Below, in pieces: positions 33,761 to 41,711 of a stretch of 64,000 bases of DNA. The translations under genes and the position numbers were made by a program. The stretch spans positions 62,001-126,000 of the forward strand of contig CAMBMM010000004.1 of assembly GCA_945868825.1 (NCBI GenBank), in the 5' to 3' direction. The notes beneath the pieces were generated by a model that saw only the letters and a list, made by a program, of their open reading frames with translations, was not told the origin of the DNA and searched no databases. Numbering within the stretch: the first letter of the stretch is position 1; each line of letters starts with the position of its first letter. The stretch is from Sphingobacterium thalpophilum (GTDB taxonomy: Bacteria > Bacteroidota > Bacteroidia > Sphingobacteriales > Sphingobacteriaceae).

Positions 33761-34476
33761 TTTTTAAGTTGGTGCAAATAACGCTGAATGGTATTCTCCA
33801 TACCCAAATAAAGGCAATCGCATACCAATGCATGCCCGATGCTTACTTCTACTAATTGGGGAACATGTTGGGCGAAAAACTGGAGGTTGTGTATATCTAA
33901 ATCGTGGCCGGCATTCACTCCTAGGTTTAGTTGTGTGGCCAAATCTGCTGCTTTACGATAGGGGGCTATTGCTAAGTCGGGATTTTGAGTAAATTTTTGA
34001 GCATAGCCTTCTGTGTATAACTCAATTCTGTCGGTACCTGTTTGTGCTGCGCCTTCAACCATTTTTTCGTTGGCATCTACAAAAATGGATACCCGTATTT
34101 CTGCTTTTTTAAATTCGGTAATAATTTCTTTTAAATAAGATTGATGCGTGATTGTATCCCAGCCATGGTTAGAAGTTAATTGCCCCAAGGCATCTGGTAC
34201 TAGCGTAACTTGAGTAGGTTTATTTGCCAATACCAAGTCTACAAAACTGCGTTCTTTCGGGTTGCCTTCTATATTAAATTCGGTAGTGATGTTTTCTTTT
34301 AGTTCGTATACATCGCGGTAACGAATGTGCCGTTCGTCTGGACGAGGGTGCACCGTAATACCTTGGGCACCAAAGCGCTCAGCATCTAACGCCACCTGAA
34401 CTAAGTTGGGGTTATTGCCCCCACGTGCGTTTCGTAGGGTTGCAAATTTGTTGATGTTTACCGATAATTTTGTCAT
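33757..34476 (-). CDS. pdxJ: Pyridoxine 5'-phosphate synthase
   Basis: Last step of DXP-dependent vitamin B6 synthesis: condenses 1-deoxyxylulose 5-phosphate with 3-amino-2-oxopropyl phosphate. 239 aa from ATG 34476 (MTKLSVNINKFATLRNARGG). Motifs: ITVHPRPDERHIRY near 43, EFNIEGNP near 68, LVPDALGQLTSNHGWD near 100, GVNAGHDLD near 190. The frame reaches ATG 34491 (M-Y-F-C-A), but that piece is encoded by the -7 box at 34481-34488, exactly as at lipA. First gene of the pdxJ-mnmH-selD operon. Confidence 0.95.
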   Translation of the reverse strand: MTKLSVNINKFATLRNARGGNNPNLVQVALDAERFGAQGITVHPRPDERHIRYRDVYELKENITTEFNIEGNPKERSFVDLVLANKPTQVTLVPDALGQLTSNHGWDTITHQSYLKEIITEFKKAEIRVSIFVDANEKMVEGAAQTGTDRIELYTEGYAQKFTQNPDLAIAPYRKAADLATQLNLGVNAGHDLDIHNLQFFAQHVPQLVEVSIGHALVCDCLYLGMENTIQRYLHQLKK

Positions 34477-34480
34477 CGCA

Positions 34481-34488
34481 CAAAAGTA
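34481..34488 (-). promoter_or_regulatory. -7 element TACTTTTG of pdxJ-mnmH-selD, 4 nt from the start codon
   Basis: Exact TAnnTTTG match on the minus strand ending 4 nt before ATG 34476. It predicts a leaderless or nearly leaderless operon mRNA. Confidence 0.6.
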
Positions 34489-34517
34489 CATTCTTTCTTT
34501 GAATTTGCCCTAAAAAT

Positions 34518-34554
34518 GCAAAGAGCCCAACCGAATACCGGCTGGGCTCTTTGC
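34518..34554 (-). terminator. Terminator after the OmpA/TSP3 gene
   Basis: Long hairpin GCAAAGAGCCCA / TGGGCTCTTTGC with an inner CCG/CGG stem, 18 nt beyond the stop of the minus-strand gene. Confidence 0.75.
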
Positions 34555-34571
34555 GATTACAAACAAACCTA

Positions 34572-37301
34572 TTAATTAACTTTAAATTCTACTCGGCGAT
34601 TTTTCTGACGTCCTTGTGGGGTTTTGTTGCTGGCAATTGGTTTGCTTGAACCATAGCCTACTGCAGCAATTCTACTACCATCAACACCAGCATCTTCCAA
34701 GTATGCTTTTACGGCTTCTGCTCTTTTACGACTTAACACTTTGTTTTTTGCCGGTATACCCACATTATCGGTGTGGCCAGAAAGAATTAGGGTTAGTTCG
34801 GGGCGTTTTACCATGAGCGCTGCCAATTCATCTAAACTATCAAAGGAGTATGCTTTGATTACCGATTTTCCGCTTTCGAATTGTAAATCGGATACGGCAG
34901 TAAAGATGATTTTTTCTTCAACTTTAGTTAGTGTAGGGGCGACAGTTATTGGACAGCCGCCGTTTGAGGCAGGGCCAACCACATCTACACATTTATCGTC
35001 TTTATCAGGCACACCGTCGCCATCTTTATCTGGGCAACCTTTACTTGCTAGGGTACCAAACACATCCGGACAAAGATCATCTGCATCACCCACGCCGTCT
35101 TTATCTCTATCTGGGCAACCTTTTAATGCCAATAATCCTGGTACAGTTGGACAGGCATCTTCGCTATCTGCAATGCCATCTTTATCTGTATCTGGGCAAC
35201 CTTTAAAGGCTAATGGTCCAGCTGCAGTTGGGCAAAGATCATCTTTATCAAGTACGCCATCGCCATCGGTATCAGGGCAACCTTTAGTTGCCATTGGACC
35301 TGCCAAATCTGGGCAAGCATCGTCTTTGTCGGCTACGCCATCATTATCTCTATCTGGGCAACCTTTTAGGGCAATGCTTCCCGGTACATCTGGACAAAGA
35401 TCTTCGCTATCGGCTACGCCATCATTATCTTTATCAGGGCAACCCAATAGGGCGGCAGTGCCTGGAGTGTCTGGGCATTTATCGTCTTTATCTGCAATGC
35501 CATCATGGTCTCTATCCGGGCAACCCTTTGCATCTCTACTGCCTGGTAATGTTGGACATAAGTCGTCTTTGTCTGCAATACCATCACCATCGGCATCTGG
35601 ACAGCCTTGTGCAGAGAGTGGACCCGGTATGCTTGGACAATTATCGCCATTATCGGCTACGCCATCGCCATCAGAATCTGGACAACCTTTAGAAGAAGCT
35701 GGGCCCGGAAGGGTAGGGCACCCATCGTCTTTATCCGGAATGCCATCCTTGTCGGTATCTGGCCATGGACAACCTTCGTTTTCCACGGGTCCGGCAATGG
35801 TTGGGCATTTATCTAATTTGTCGCTTATTTTATCGTGATCGCGGTCTTTAATGCGTTTTTTGCCAATAGAAAAATTCAGACCTGCGTATACATTAAAGGA
35901 GGTGAATTTTCCAATTCCTAAAGCGCCGCCTATATCATCGGTGCCTATAAAAAAGGCACCTGTTCTACTAGTTAAGCCGAGATTTGTTTTTTTGTAACGA
36001 GAAGAATAGGTGATAGGTAGTGCAAGTTCGTAACTGGGCTTTTCAATTCTAGGGATCACTGAGATGAGTGTACCAGTTGGATCGATAACTGATCGATCAT
36101 TAGAAACATCTAAGATGTTGCGTTTTTTTGTGAATCCTCCTATGTAGTTTGAGGCTATATAAAAGTTTTTAGCCACCTTAACATCTAAATTAATATTTAA
36201 ACGGGTTGGTAGGTAAGCTCTATAGTTTGGGCTAGAGGACACCGCCCCTGCACCGTATACATTTGTGAAAGATGTTTCCAAATCAGCCAAATCAAAGTTA
36301 TCGATTTGTGCTTGTGTCCATTGTTTATTCGGGGTATCGTCATTTAGTTTTAACACTTTACCTTGACTATAAGTAATGGATCCAACATCGGTAAGTGCAG
36401 CACCAAATTTTAATGCATATTTAGAAACGGAGTTATCATCCAATAGTTTGCCATCCACTTCATACTGATAGTTTTTGAATTTTGGTCTCCATTCATATTC
36501 AAATCCAAAATCGGTACCAAAGCCCTGTCCTCTACTATCGGTTATATCTTTTAATGAGAAACTAGTATTTTGGAAGCCTAATAATTTAGAGTTAGAAACC
36601 CATGTGTTTACGTGAACGCCGTTTGTAGTAAGGGCATTGGTTGGAGGCACCCCAATTTCAGTAATGCTTATATTGGTATTTGTGTTGTTTATTTTGGCAT
36701 TACCCGCCCCCCAAAGGTATTTACCTGTTACCCCAGCTTTAAATACATGATTTCCAGTATTTACAAGGTTTAGAGCGTAGGTTAAGCCCATTTCACTAAA
36801 TACGTTTGCGTTTATATCAAAAGTAGCATTTGTAATAACGCCATAGTCATCGGTTTCTTTGAATCCCTTTATAAGTGCGGTCATCAATTCTTCGGAAACG
36901 TTATTGGCACTGCTAAGAAAACGGGCACGGCTGCTAAAAGCTAAACTTTGGCTGTGACCCAAGGAAGCAACAAACGAGGGACCGCGAAATTCAACACCCA
37001 AGTCTAGGTTTTTGGCCTTGCCATTTTGTTGTAGGGTTAAAATGTCGCCAAACTCACCGTTGTTTTGTACAGTTTTAATGAGTTTAGGAATGGATTGAAG
37101 CACGCCATAATCATTGGCAACATATACATTGAACCCAATAAGGTTAAATTGGAATTTTTGTTTAGAATCGGCAATTTTTGCAGGGTTAAAATAAACCGAC
37201 TGAACTGGTGCATAGTTGCTATTGTTAAATATTCCGAAGCCTTGTGCAAATACAGATGCTTTTAAGCCAATTAGCAATAATAGGAGCGTAATTTTTTTCA
37301 T
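34572..37301 (-). CDS. OmpA-family outer-membrane protein with N-terminal barrel and 11 TSP type 3 repeats
   Basis: 909 aa. Signal peptide (ITLLLLLIGLKASVFAQ). Residues about 20-485 are beta-strand rich and resemble the DUF5723-type barrel of Bacteroidota. Residues about 490-785 form eleven calcium-binding thrombospondin type 3 units of about 27 residues (for example DGDGVADNGDNCPSIPG). Residues about 795-909 are the OmpA peptidoglycan-binding domain (LILSGHTDNVGIPAKN, IAAVGYGSSKPIASN, RQKNRRVEFKV). It probably tethers outer membrane to cell wall through a Ca2+-stiffened rod. Monocistronic, terminator at 34518-34554. No exact TAnnTTTG lies upstream. Confidence 0.9.
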   Translation of the reverse strand: MKKITLLLLLIGLKASVFAQGFGIFNNSNYAPVQSVYFNPAKIADSKQKFQFNLIGFNVYVANDYGVLQSIPKLIKTVQNNGEFGDILTLQQNGKAKNLDLGVEFRGPSFVASLGHSQSLAFSSRARFLSSANNVSEELMTALIKGFKETDDYGVITNATFDINANVFSEMGLTYALNLVNTGNHVFKAGVTGKYLWGAGNAKINNTNTNISITEIGVPPTNALTTNGVHVNTWVSNSKLLGFQNTSFSLKDITDSRGQGFGTDFGFEYEWRPKFKNYQYEVDGKLLDDNSVSKYALKFGAALTDVGSITYSQGKVLKLNDDTPNKQWTQAQIDNFDLADLETSFTNVYGAGAVSSSPNYRAYLPTRLNINLDVKVAKNFYIASNYIGGFTKKRNILDVSNDRSVIDPTGTLISVIPRIEKPSYELALPITYSSRYKKTNLGLTSRTGAFFIGTDDIGGALGIGKFTSFNVYAGLNFSIGKKRIKDRDHDKISDKLDKCPTIAGPVENEGCPWPDTDKDGIPDKDDGCPTLPGPASSKGCPDSDGDGVADNGDNCPSIPGPLSAQGCPDADGDGIADKDDLCPTLPGSRDAKGCPDRDHDGIADKDDKCPDTPGTAALLGCPDKDNDGVADSEDLCPDVPGSIALKGCPDRDNDGVADKDDACPDLAGPMATKGCPDTDGDGVLDKDDLCPTAAGPLAFKGCPDTDKDGIADSEDACPTVPGLLALKGCPDRDKDGVGDADDLCPDVFGTLASKGCPDKDGDGVPDKDDKCVDVVGPASNGGCPITVAPTLTKVEEKIIFTAVSDLQFESGKSVIKAYSFDSLDELAALMVKRPELTLILSGHTDNVGIPAKNKVLSRKRAEAVKAYLEDAGVDGSRIAAVGYGSSKPIASNKTPQGRQKNRRVEFKVN
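34946..35838 (-). repeat. Tandem 81-nt coding repeat array (TSP type 3)
   Basis: Eleven consecutive units of about 81 nt code for D-x-D-x-D-G-[IV]-x-D-x-x-D-x-C-P-...-G-C-P-D. The DNA is similar between units but each has diverged, so the array is old. It creates a long open but meaningless frame on the opposite strand (34741-35838). Confidence 0.88.
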
Positions 37302-37418
37302 AATGCTTTTGTTTTAAAAATAAAAAAACTGTAGTACGTATGTGTTTTTGGTACTATATAGAGCAAAACGAAACCAAGCGCTAAAAATTGTTTCAACAAG
37401 CGTAAATTTTTGTGCCAC

Positions 37419-37452
37419 AAAAAAAGCCGAAACGTTGTGTTTCGGCTTTTTT
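37419..37452 (-). terminator. Terminator of ahcY
   Basis: Hairpin AAAAAAGCCGAAAC / GTTTCGGCTTTTTT, 20 nt past the ahcY stop. Confidence 0.85.
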
Positions 37453-37472
37453 AAACTAAGTTAATTATAAAT

Positions 37473-38792
37473 TTAGTAGCGGTATTCGTCGGTTTTGAAT
37501 GGTCCAGCTACATTTACGCCAATATAATCGGCCTGTTGTTGGTCTAATATATCAAGCTCAACCCCAATTTTTTCAAGGTGTAAACGAGCTACTTTTTCAT
37601 CTAAATGTTTAGGTAGGGTGTACACCTTGTTTTCGTAGTTATCGGTATGCAACCACAGTTCTAGTTGAGCCAATATTTGGTTGGTAAACGAAGCAGACAT
37701 TACGAAAGATGGGTGGCCTGTGGCGCAACCAAGGTTCACTAAACGACCTTCGGCTAATACAATTACATCTTTACCTTCAATAGTATATTTATCTACTTGT
37801 GGTTTAATTTCTACTTTTTGAGATCCGTAGTTTTTGTTTAACCAGGCTATGTCAATTTCGTTATCGAAGTGGCCAATATTACATACAATGGCTTTATCCT
37901 TCATTAGTTTGAAGTGTTCGCCACGAACAATATTGCAGTTGCCGGTAGCAGTTACTACAATATCAGCCTCTTTAACGGCGGCAGCAAATTTTTTCACTTC
38001 GTAGCCTTCCATAGCGGCTTGTAGCGCACAAATAGGATCAATTTCGGTTACAATTACTCGTACACCTGCATTGCGTAACGAATCGGCTGAACCTTTACCT
38101 ACGTCGCCAAAACCGGCAACTACAGCAACTTTTCCAGCCATCATCACATCGGTAGCACGACGAATAGCATCTACTAAGGATTCGCGACAACCGTATTTAT
38201 TATCAAATTTAGATTTGGTTACCGAGTCGTTTACGTTGATAGCTGGTAAGTGTAAGGTGCCGTTTTTCATACGCTCAATTAAGCGGTGAACGCCGGTAGT
38301 TGTTTCTTCAGAGAGGCCTTTAATACCCGAAATTAATTCAGGGTATTTATCAAAAACCATATTGGTTAAATCGCCACCATCATCTAAAATCATATTTAGT
38401 GGTTTGCGATCTTCGCCAAAAAACAAGGTTTGCTCAATACACCAGTCAAATTCTTCTTCATTCAGACCTTTCCAAGCATAAACCTGAAAGCCGGCAGCGG
38501 CAATAGCTGATGCTGCATGATCTTGTGTAGAGAAAATATTGCACGACGACCAGGTAACTTCAGCACCTAAGGCTTTTAACGTTTCAATTAAAACGGCAGT
38601 TTGAATAGTCATGTGTAAGCAACCTGCAATGCGGGCTCCTTTTAAAGGCTGTGTTGCGCCATATTCTTTGCGCAAGGCCATTAATCCCGGCATTTCTGCT
38701 TCGGCTAACTCAATTTCTTTACGACCCCAATCGGCCAAAGTAATATCTTTAACTTTGAAAGGAGCGTAGGTTGTTGTGGCTACTGATGACAT
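37473..38792 (-). CDS. ahcY: Adenosylhomocysteinase
   Basis: 439 aa. NAD-dependent hydrolysis of S-adenosylhomocysteine to adenosine and homocysteine in the methyl cycle. Family marks: [19 protein letters not shown] near 52-70, [13 protein letters not shown] near 83, [15 protein letters not shown] near 185, NAD-binding [10 protein letters not shown] near 227, and the terminal [11 protein letters not shown]...[10 protein letters not shown]. The C-terminus ends KTDEYRY, the usual K-x-x-x-Y-R-Y. Single-gene unit with promoter at 38816-38823. Confidence 0.97.
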   Translation of the reverse strand: MSSVATTTYAPFKVKDITLADWGRKEIELAEAEMPGLMALRKEYGATQPLKGARIAGCLHMTIQTAVLIETLKALGAEVTWSSCNIFSTQDHAASAIAAAGFQVYAWKGLNEEEFDWCIEQTLFFGEDRKPLNMILDDGGDLTNMVFDKYPELISGIKGLSEETTTGVHRLIERMKNGTLHLPAINVNDSVTKSKFDNKYGCRESLVDAIRRATDVMMAGKVAVVAGFGDVGKGSADSLRNAGVRVIVTEIDPICALQAAMEGYEVKKFAAAVKEADIVVTATGNCNIVRGEHFKLMKDKAIVCNIGHFDNEIDIAWLNKNYGSQKVEIKPQVDKYTIEGKDVIVLAEGRLVNLGCATGHPSFVMSASFTNQILAQLELWLHTDNYENKVYTLPKHLDEKVARLHLEKIGVELDILDQQQADYIGVNVAGPFKTDEYRY

Positions 38793-38815
38793 AGATTATT
38801 TTTTAGTTTGAGTTA

Positions 38816-38823
38816 CAAAATTA
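38816..38823 (-). promoter_or_regulatory. -7 element TAATTTTG of ahcY
   Basis: Exact TAnnTTTG match on the minus strand, 23 nt before the start codon. Confidence 0.55.
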
Positions 38824-38899
38824 CAGAATTCTATTTGATTCTTGAAGTCAAGATTGTGTAAACTTACAGTAGTCAATAGCACTGGGCCGAAAGAATTCG

Positions 38900-38907
38900 T
38901 ATTTTTG
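38900..38907 (+). promoter_or_regulatory. -7 element TATTTTTG of the bacilliredoxin gene
   Basis: Exact TAnnTTTG match, 20 nt before ATG 38928. Confidence 0.55.
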
Positions 38908-38927
38908 AGTATTAAATCTATTCAAAC

Positions 38928-39338
38928 ATGTATCCAGAATATTTAGTTGCTCCCATGCGTGAGGAGCTTACAAGCGTAGGATTTACCGAGTTAAAAACAG
39001 CATTAGAGGTTGATACTGCCGTAAAAGGCAGCGGCACTGCTTTGGTGGTTGTAAATTCGGTATGTGGTTGTGCGGCTGCAAATGCCCGCCCTGGTGTGAG
39101 AGAAGCTGTAAGTGCTATTAAAAAACCAACCAATTTATATACGGTATTCGCCGGTATGGAAAAAGAAGCGGTTGATAGAGCAAGAGCTCACATGGTGCCT
39201 TTCCTGCCATCCTCACCTTCTATTGCTTTATTTAAAGATGGCGAATTGGTTCATATGATTGAACGTCATCAAATTGAAGGTAGAAGTGCCCAACTTATTG
39301 CAGATAATTTAGCTGCAGCTTTTGAGCAATATTGCTAA
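38928..39338 (+). CDS. BrxA/BrxB family bacilliredoxin
   Basis: 136 aa thioredoxin-fold protein with the family's CGC active site (C46-G-C48) in VNSVCGCAAANARPG, followed by VFAGMEKEAVDRAR and FLPSSPSIALFKDGELV. Bacilliredoxins remove bacillithiol from oxidised proteins. Together with ytxJ at 3161-3490 it indicates bacillithiol-based redox control. Single gene with its own promoter and terminator. Confidence 0.93.
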   Translation: MYPEYLVAPMREELTSVGFTELKTALEVDTAVKGSGTALVVVNSVCGCAAANARPGVREAVSAIKKPTNLYTVFAGMEKEAVDRARAHMVPFLPSSPSIALFKDGELVHMIERHQIEGRSAQLIADNLAAAFEQYC

Positions 39339-39356
39339 TTGTGGTATATACAACAT

Positions 39357-39387
39357 AAAAAAAGCCCCGAAAATCGGCGCTTTTTTT
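39357..39387. terminator. Bidirectional terminator between bacilliredoxin and cdaA
   Basis: Hairpin AAAGCCCCGA / TCGGCGCTTT (one mismatch) flanked by A and T runs, between two convergent genes. Confidence 0.75.
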
Positions 39388-39389
39388 AT

Positions 39390-40181
39390 TTAATAATAGT
39401 TGAGTAGTAATTTTTCTAATTCGGAGAAACTAACTTTCATTTTTACCTTGCCCTGTCGGGCGTAAGATATCTCATTGGTTTCCTCAGAGATGATGATAGC
39501 CAATACGTCACTTACCTCGGATATGCCAATGCCGGCTCGGTGGCGCAAGCCAAAGTGTGCCGGTAACCGATCGTTTTCAGTAAGCGGTAAAATGGTAGAA
39601 GCTGTTTTAATTTTACCTTCGGCAATTATTACCGCACCATCGTGCAGGGGGCTATTTTTTTGAAATATACTTTCTAATAATCGTTTAGAAACTGTGGCGT
39701 TTAGTACTTCTCCAGTATTTTGAAAATAAGGTTCTTCGGTATGTTTGGCAAAGACCATTAAGGCTCCTGTTTTGGTTTTTTGCATACTTTTACAAGCATC
39801 AAGAATGGGCTTTAATCGGGCTAAATTCTGATTAATTTCTTCTTTTTTACCAAAAAGATATACCCACCAGGCTTTGTTCTTTTGTTGTGATGCATTTTTA
39901 CCCAAAACCAATAAAAATCGACGTATTTCTTGCTGAAAAACAATAACCAAGGCAATAAAGCCAAGGCTAATAAACCCGCCCAATAACTGTGTTAGCAAGC
40001 GCATTTGAGCCTGTTGAACCAACACATAGCCGATGTACATGAGACATAAACCAATAAAAATATTTACAGCAATGGTGCCTCTAATTAGGTTGTAAACGTA
40101 ATATATAATGAGTGCAACCAGTAAAATGTCGAGCACATCAAATAAACGGAATTGTAATAGGTTGGTGGAGATTGCTTCCAT
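39390..40181 (-). CDS. cdaA: Diadenylate cyclase CdaA (c-di-AMP synthase)
   Basis: 263 aa. Three N-terminal transmembrane helices (about residues 13-80) precede a DisA_N catalytic domain. Active-site motifs are DGAVII near 180 and RHRAGIGISE near 213. Makes cyclic di-AMP at the membrane for osmotic and cell-wall control. It lies 20 nt downstream of folP on the same strand, so folP-cdaA is probably an operon, an arrangement I recall from other Bacteroidota. No CdaR-type regulator is adjacent. Confidence 0.94.
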   Translation of the reverse strand: MEAISTNLLQFRLFDVLDILLVALIIYYVYNLIRGTIAVNIFIGLCLMYIGYVLVQQAQMRLLTQLLGGFISLGFIALVIVFQQEIRRFLLVLGKNASQQKNKAWWVYLFGKKEEINQNLARLKPILDACKSMQKTKTGALMVFAKHTEEPYFQNTGEVLNATVSKRLLESIFQKNSPLHDGAVIIAEGKIKTASTILPLTENDRLPAHFGLRHRAGIGISEVSDVLAIIISEETNEISYARQGKVKMKVSFSELEKLLLNYY

Positions 40182-40201
40182 ACGTTAAAAATAGGTAAAT
40201 T

Positions 40202-41107
40202 TTAGTTGGCTTGCAGTTTTGCCACTAATTTTATAGCTTCTACAGCAGGTTTTACATCGTGTACTCGTAAAATTTGTGCACCCTTTTGCAAGGCAATGGT
40301 GTGTAGAACGGTGGTTCCGTTTAGGGCCTCGGATGGTGTGCTATCCAATGCCTTATAAATCATTGATTTTCTAGAAACTCCGGCCAATAGCGGATAGCCC
40401 AGACTATGTAGTTCTTGAAATCTATTTAATAACTCATAATTATGTTCTAGCGTTTTAGCAAAACCAAAACCTGGGTCGATAATAAGTTGGTTTGCTCCTA
40501 ATTGTTTTAATAGAGTTATTTTTTCTGAAAAATAGCTCAATACCTCGGACACTAAATTGGTATAGTTTGCTAGATCTTGCATGGTTTGAGGCGTGCCTTT
40601 GAGGTGCATTAAAATATAGGGAACCTGTAGCTGCGCAATGGTTTCGAACATGCGTTCGTCTAATTGTCCAGCAGAAATATCGTTTATAAGATGTGCACCT
40701 TCCCCAATACTTTTTTTAGTAATTTCCGAACGAAAGGTATCTACCGAAATAAGGGCTTCGGGAAATTCTTTAGCCAATGCTTTTACAGCCGGAAGTACTC
40801 GATCGGCTTCTTCTTTTTCCGATACGTCTTCGGCGCCCGGACGGGAAGAATATCCACCCAAATCGAGAAAATAAGCCCCTTCTAGTAAGTGTTTTTCCGC
40901 TTCTTTGAGCACCTGGTTAGTGGAAGGTAGTTCATTATATCTACTGGCTGATTGGTAAAAAGAGTCGGGCGTGAGGTTTATAATCCCCATTACTTTGGGC
41001 GTATGCAGGTCAATAAGCCGCCCGCCACTATGTAGTGTAAATTTCTGCACACTTGCTGTGCCCAAAGCTGTAATATTCTGCTGAAAATCTGTATTTTTAC
41101 CCGTCAT
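40202..41107 (-). CDS. folP: Dihydropteroate synthase
   Basis: 301 aa. Condenses p-aminobenzoate with dihydropterin pyrophosphate in folate synthesis; target of sulfonamides. Motifs: VMGIINLTPDSFYQ near 39-52, LDLGGYSSRPGAE near 81, ISVDTFRSE near 120, HLINDISAG near 137, DPGFGFAKT near 213, and LLAGVSRKSMI near 240. Promoter at 41143-41150; cotranscribed with cdaA. Confidence 0.95.
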   Translation of the reverse strand: MTGKNTDFQQNITALGTASVQKFTLHSGGRLIDLHTPKVMGIINLTPDSFYQSASRYNELPSTNQVLKEAEKHLLEGAYFLDLGGYSSRPGAEDVSEKEEADRVLPAVKALAKEFPEALISVDTFRSEITKKSIGEGAHLINDISAGQLDERMFETIAQLQVPYILMHLKGTPQTMQDLANYTNLVSEVLSYFSEKITLLKQLGANQLIIDPGFGFAKTLEHNYELLNRFQELHSLGYPLLAGVSRKSMIYKALDSTPSEALNGTTVLHTIALQKGAQILRVHDVKPAVEAIKLVAKLQAN

Positions 41108-41142
41108 TATTTGGCAAAATACCGATAATTTTACCTTTTATT

Positions 41143-41150
41143 CAAAAATA
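41143..41150 (-). promoter_or_regulatory. -7 element TATTTTTG of folP-cdaA
   Basis: Exact TAnnTTTG match on the minus strand, 35 nt before the folP start. It lies within the 52-bp gap to the divergent DUF1599 gene. On the plus strand a TTTGGC about 18 nt before TACCTTTT (41132-41139) may be the opposing promoter. Confidence 0.5.
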
Positions 41151-41159
41151 TACCGCATT

Positions 41160-41711
41160 TTGGCACAATCCACTTCCGCAGCATTCGACGCAGTAATTAG
41201 CACGTGTAAAGAGTTATTCTTAAAGAAAACCAAAGATTACGGAACAGCTTGGCGCATTTTGCGTTTATCGAGCATTACCGATCAGGTGTTTATTAAGGCT
41301 CAGCGCATTCGTACCCTCGAGCAAAAAAAAGTATCGAAAGTGGGTGAAGATATTGAATCGGAATACATTGGTATTGTAAATTATTGCGTTATTGCTATGT
41401 TGCAAGAGGAGTTGGGCGACGATACGGCTACCGAGCTTTCGGTAGAAGAGGTAGACGTGCTATTTGACAGAAAGGTACAAGAAACCAAGGAGTTGATGTT
41501 TGCCAAAAATCATGATTATGGCGAAGCTTGGCGTGATATGCGCATTAGTTCTTTAACCGATTTGATTTTAATGAAACTCTTGCGGGTAAAACAAATTGAA
41601 GATAACGATGGCCAAACCTTGGCATCGGAAGGCATTAAAGCCAATTATCAGGATATGTTAAATTATTCCGTTTTTGCATTGATTAAAATTAGCGAAGGTG
41701 AAAAAATTTAG
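41160..41711 (+). CDS. DUF1599 protein with internal duplication
   Basis: 183 aa from a TTG start (no ATG nearby in frame). Two homologous halves each carry K-x-x-DYG-x-AWR-x-x-R-x-SS-x-TD: KKTKDYGTAWRILRLSSITD near 21-40 and AKNHDYGEAWRDMRISSLTD near 118-137. Pfam lists DUF1599; the family has been proposed to act in nucleotide modification, and function in Bacteroidota is unknown. It overlaps the DoxX-like gene by 14 nt. Conserved DYG and AWR residues in both halves suggest two equivalent sites or an internal pseudo-dimer. Confidence 0.82.
   Translation: MAQSTSAAFDAVISTCKELFLKKTKDYGTAWRILRLSSITDQVFIKAQRIRTLEQKKVSKVGEDIESEYIGIVNYCVIAMLQEELGDDTATELSVEEVDVLFDRKVQETKELMFAKNHDYGEAWRDMRISSLTDLILMKLLRVKQIEDNDGQTLASEGIKANYQDMLNYSVFALIKISEGEKI

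Noticed and set aside
34741-35838. 365-codon plus-strand ORF opposite the OmpA/TSP3 gene
   Set aside because: It is open only because the 81-nt TSP3 repeat lacks stops in that frame. Its protein is a Ser/Gly/Pro repeat with no signal, and the minus strand gives a full, motif-rich protein.
38793-38927. SAM/SAH riboswitch upstream of ahcY
   Set aside because: The leader after the -7 box is only about 20 nt, too short for a riboswitch.
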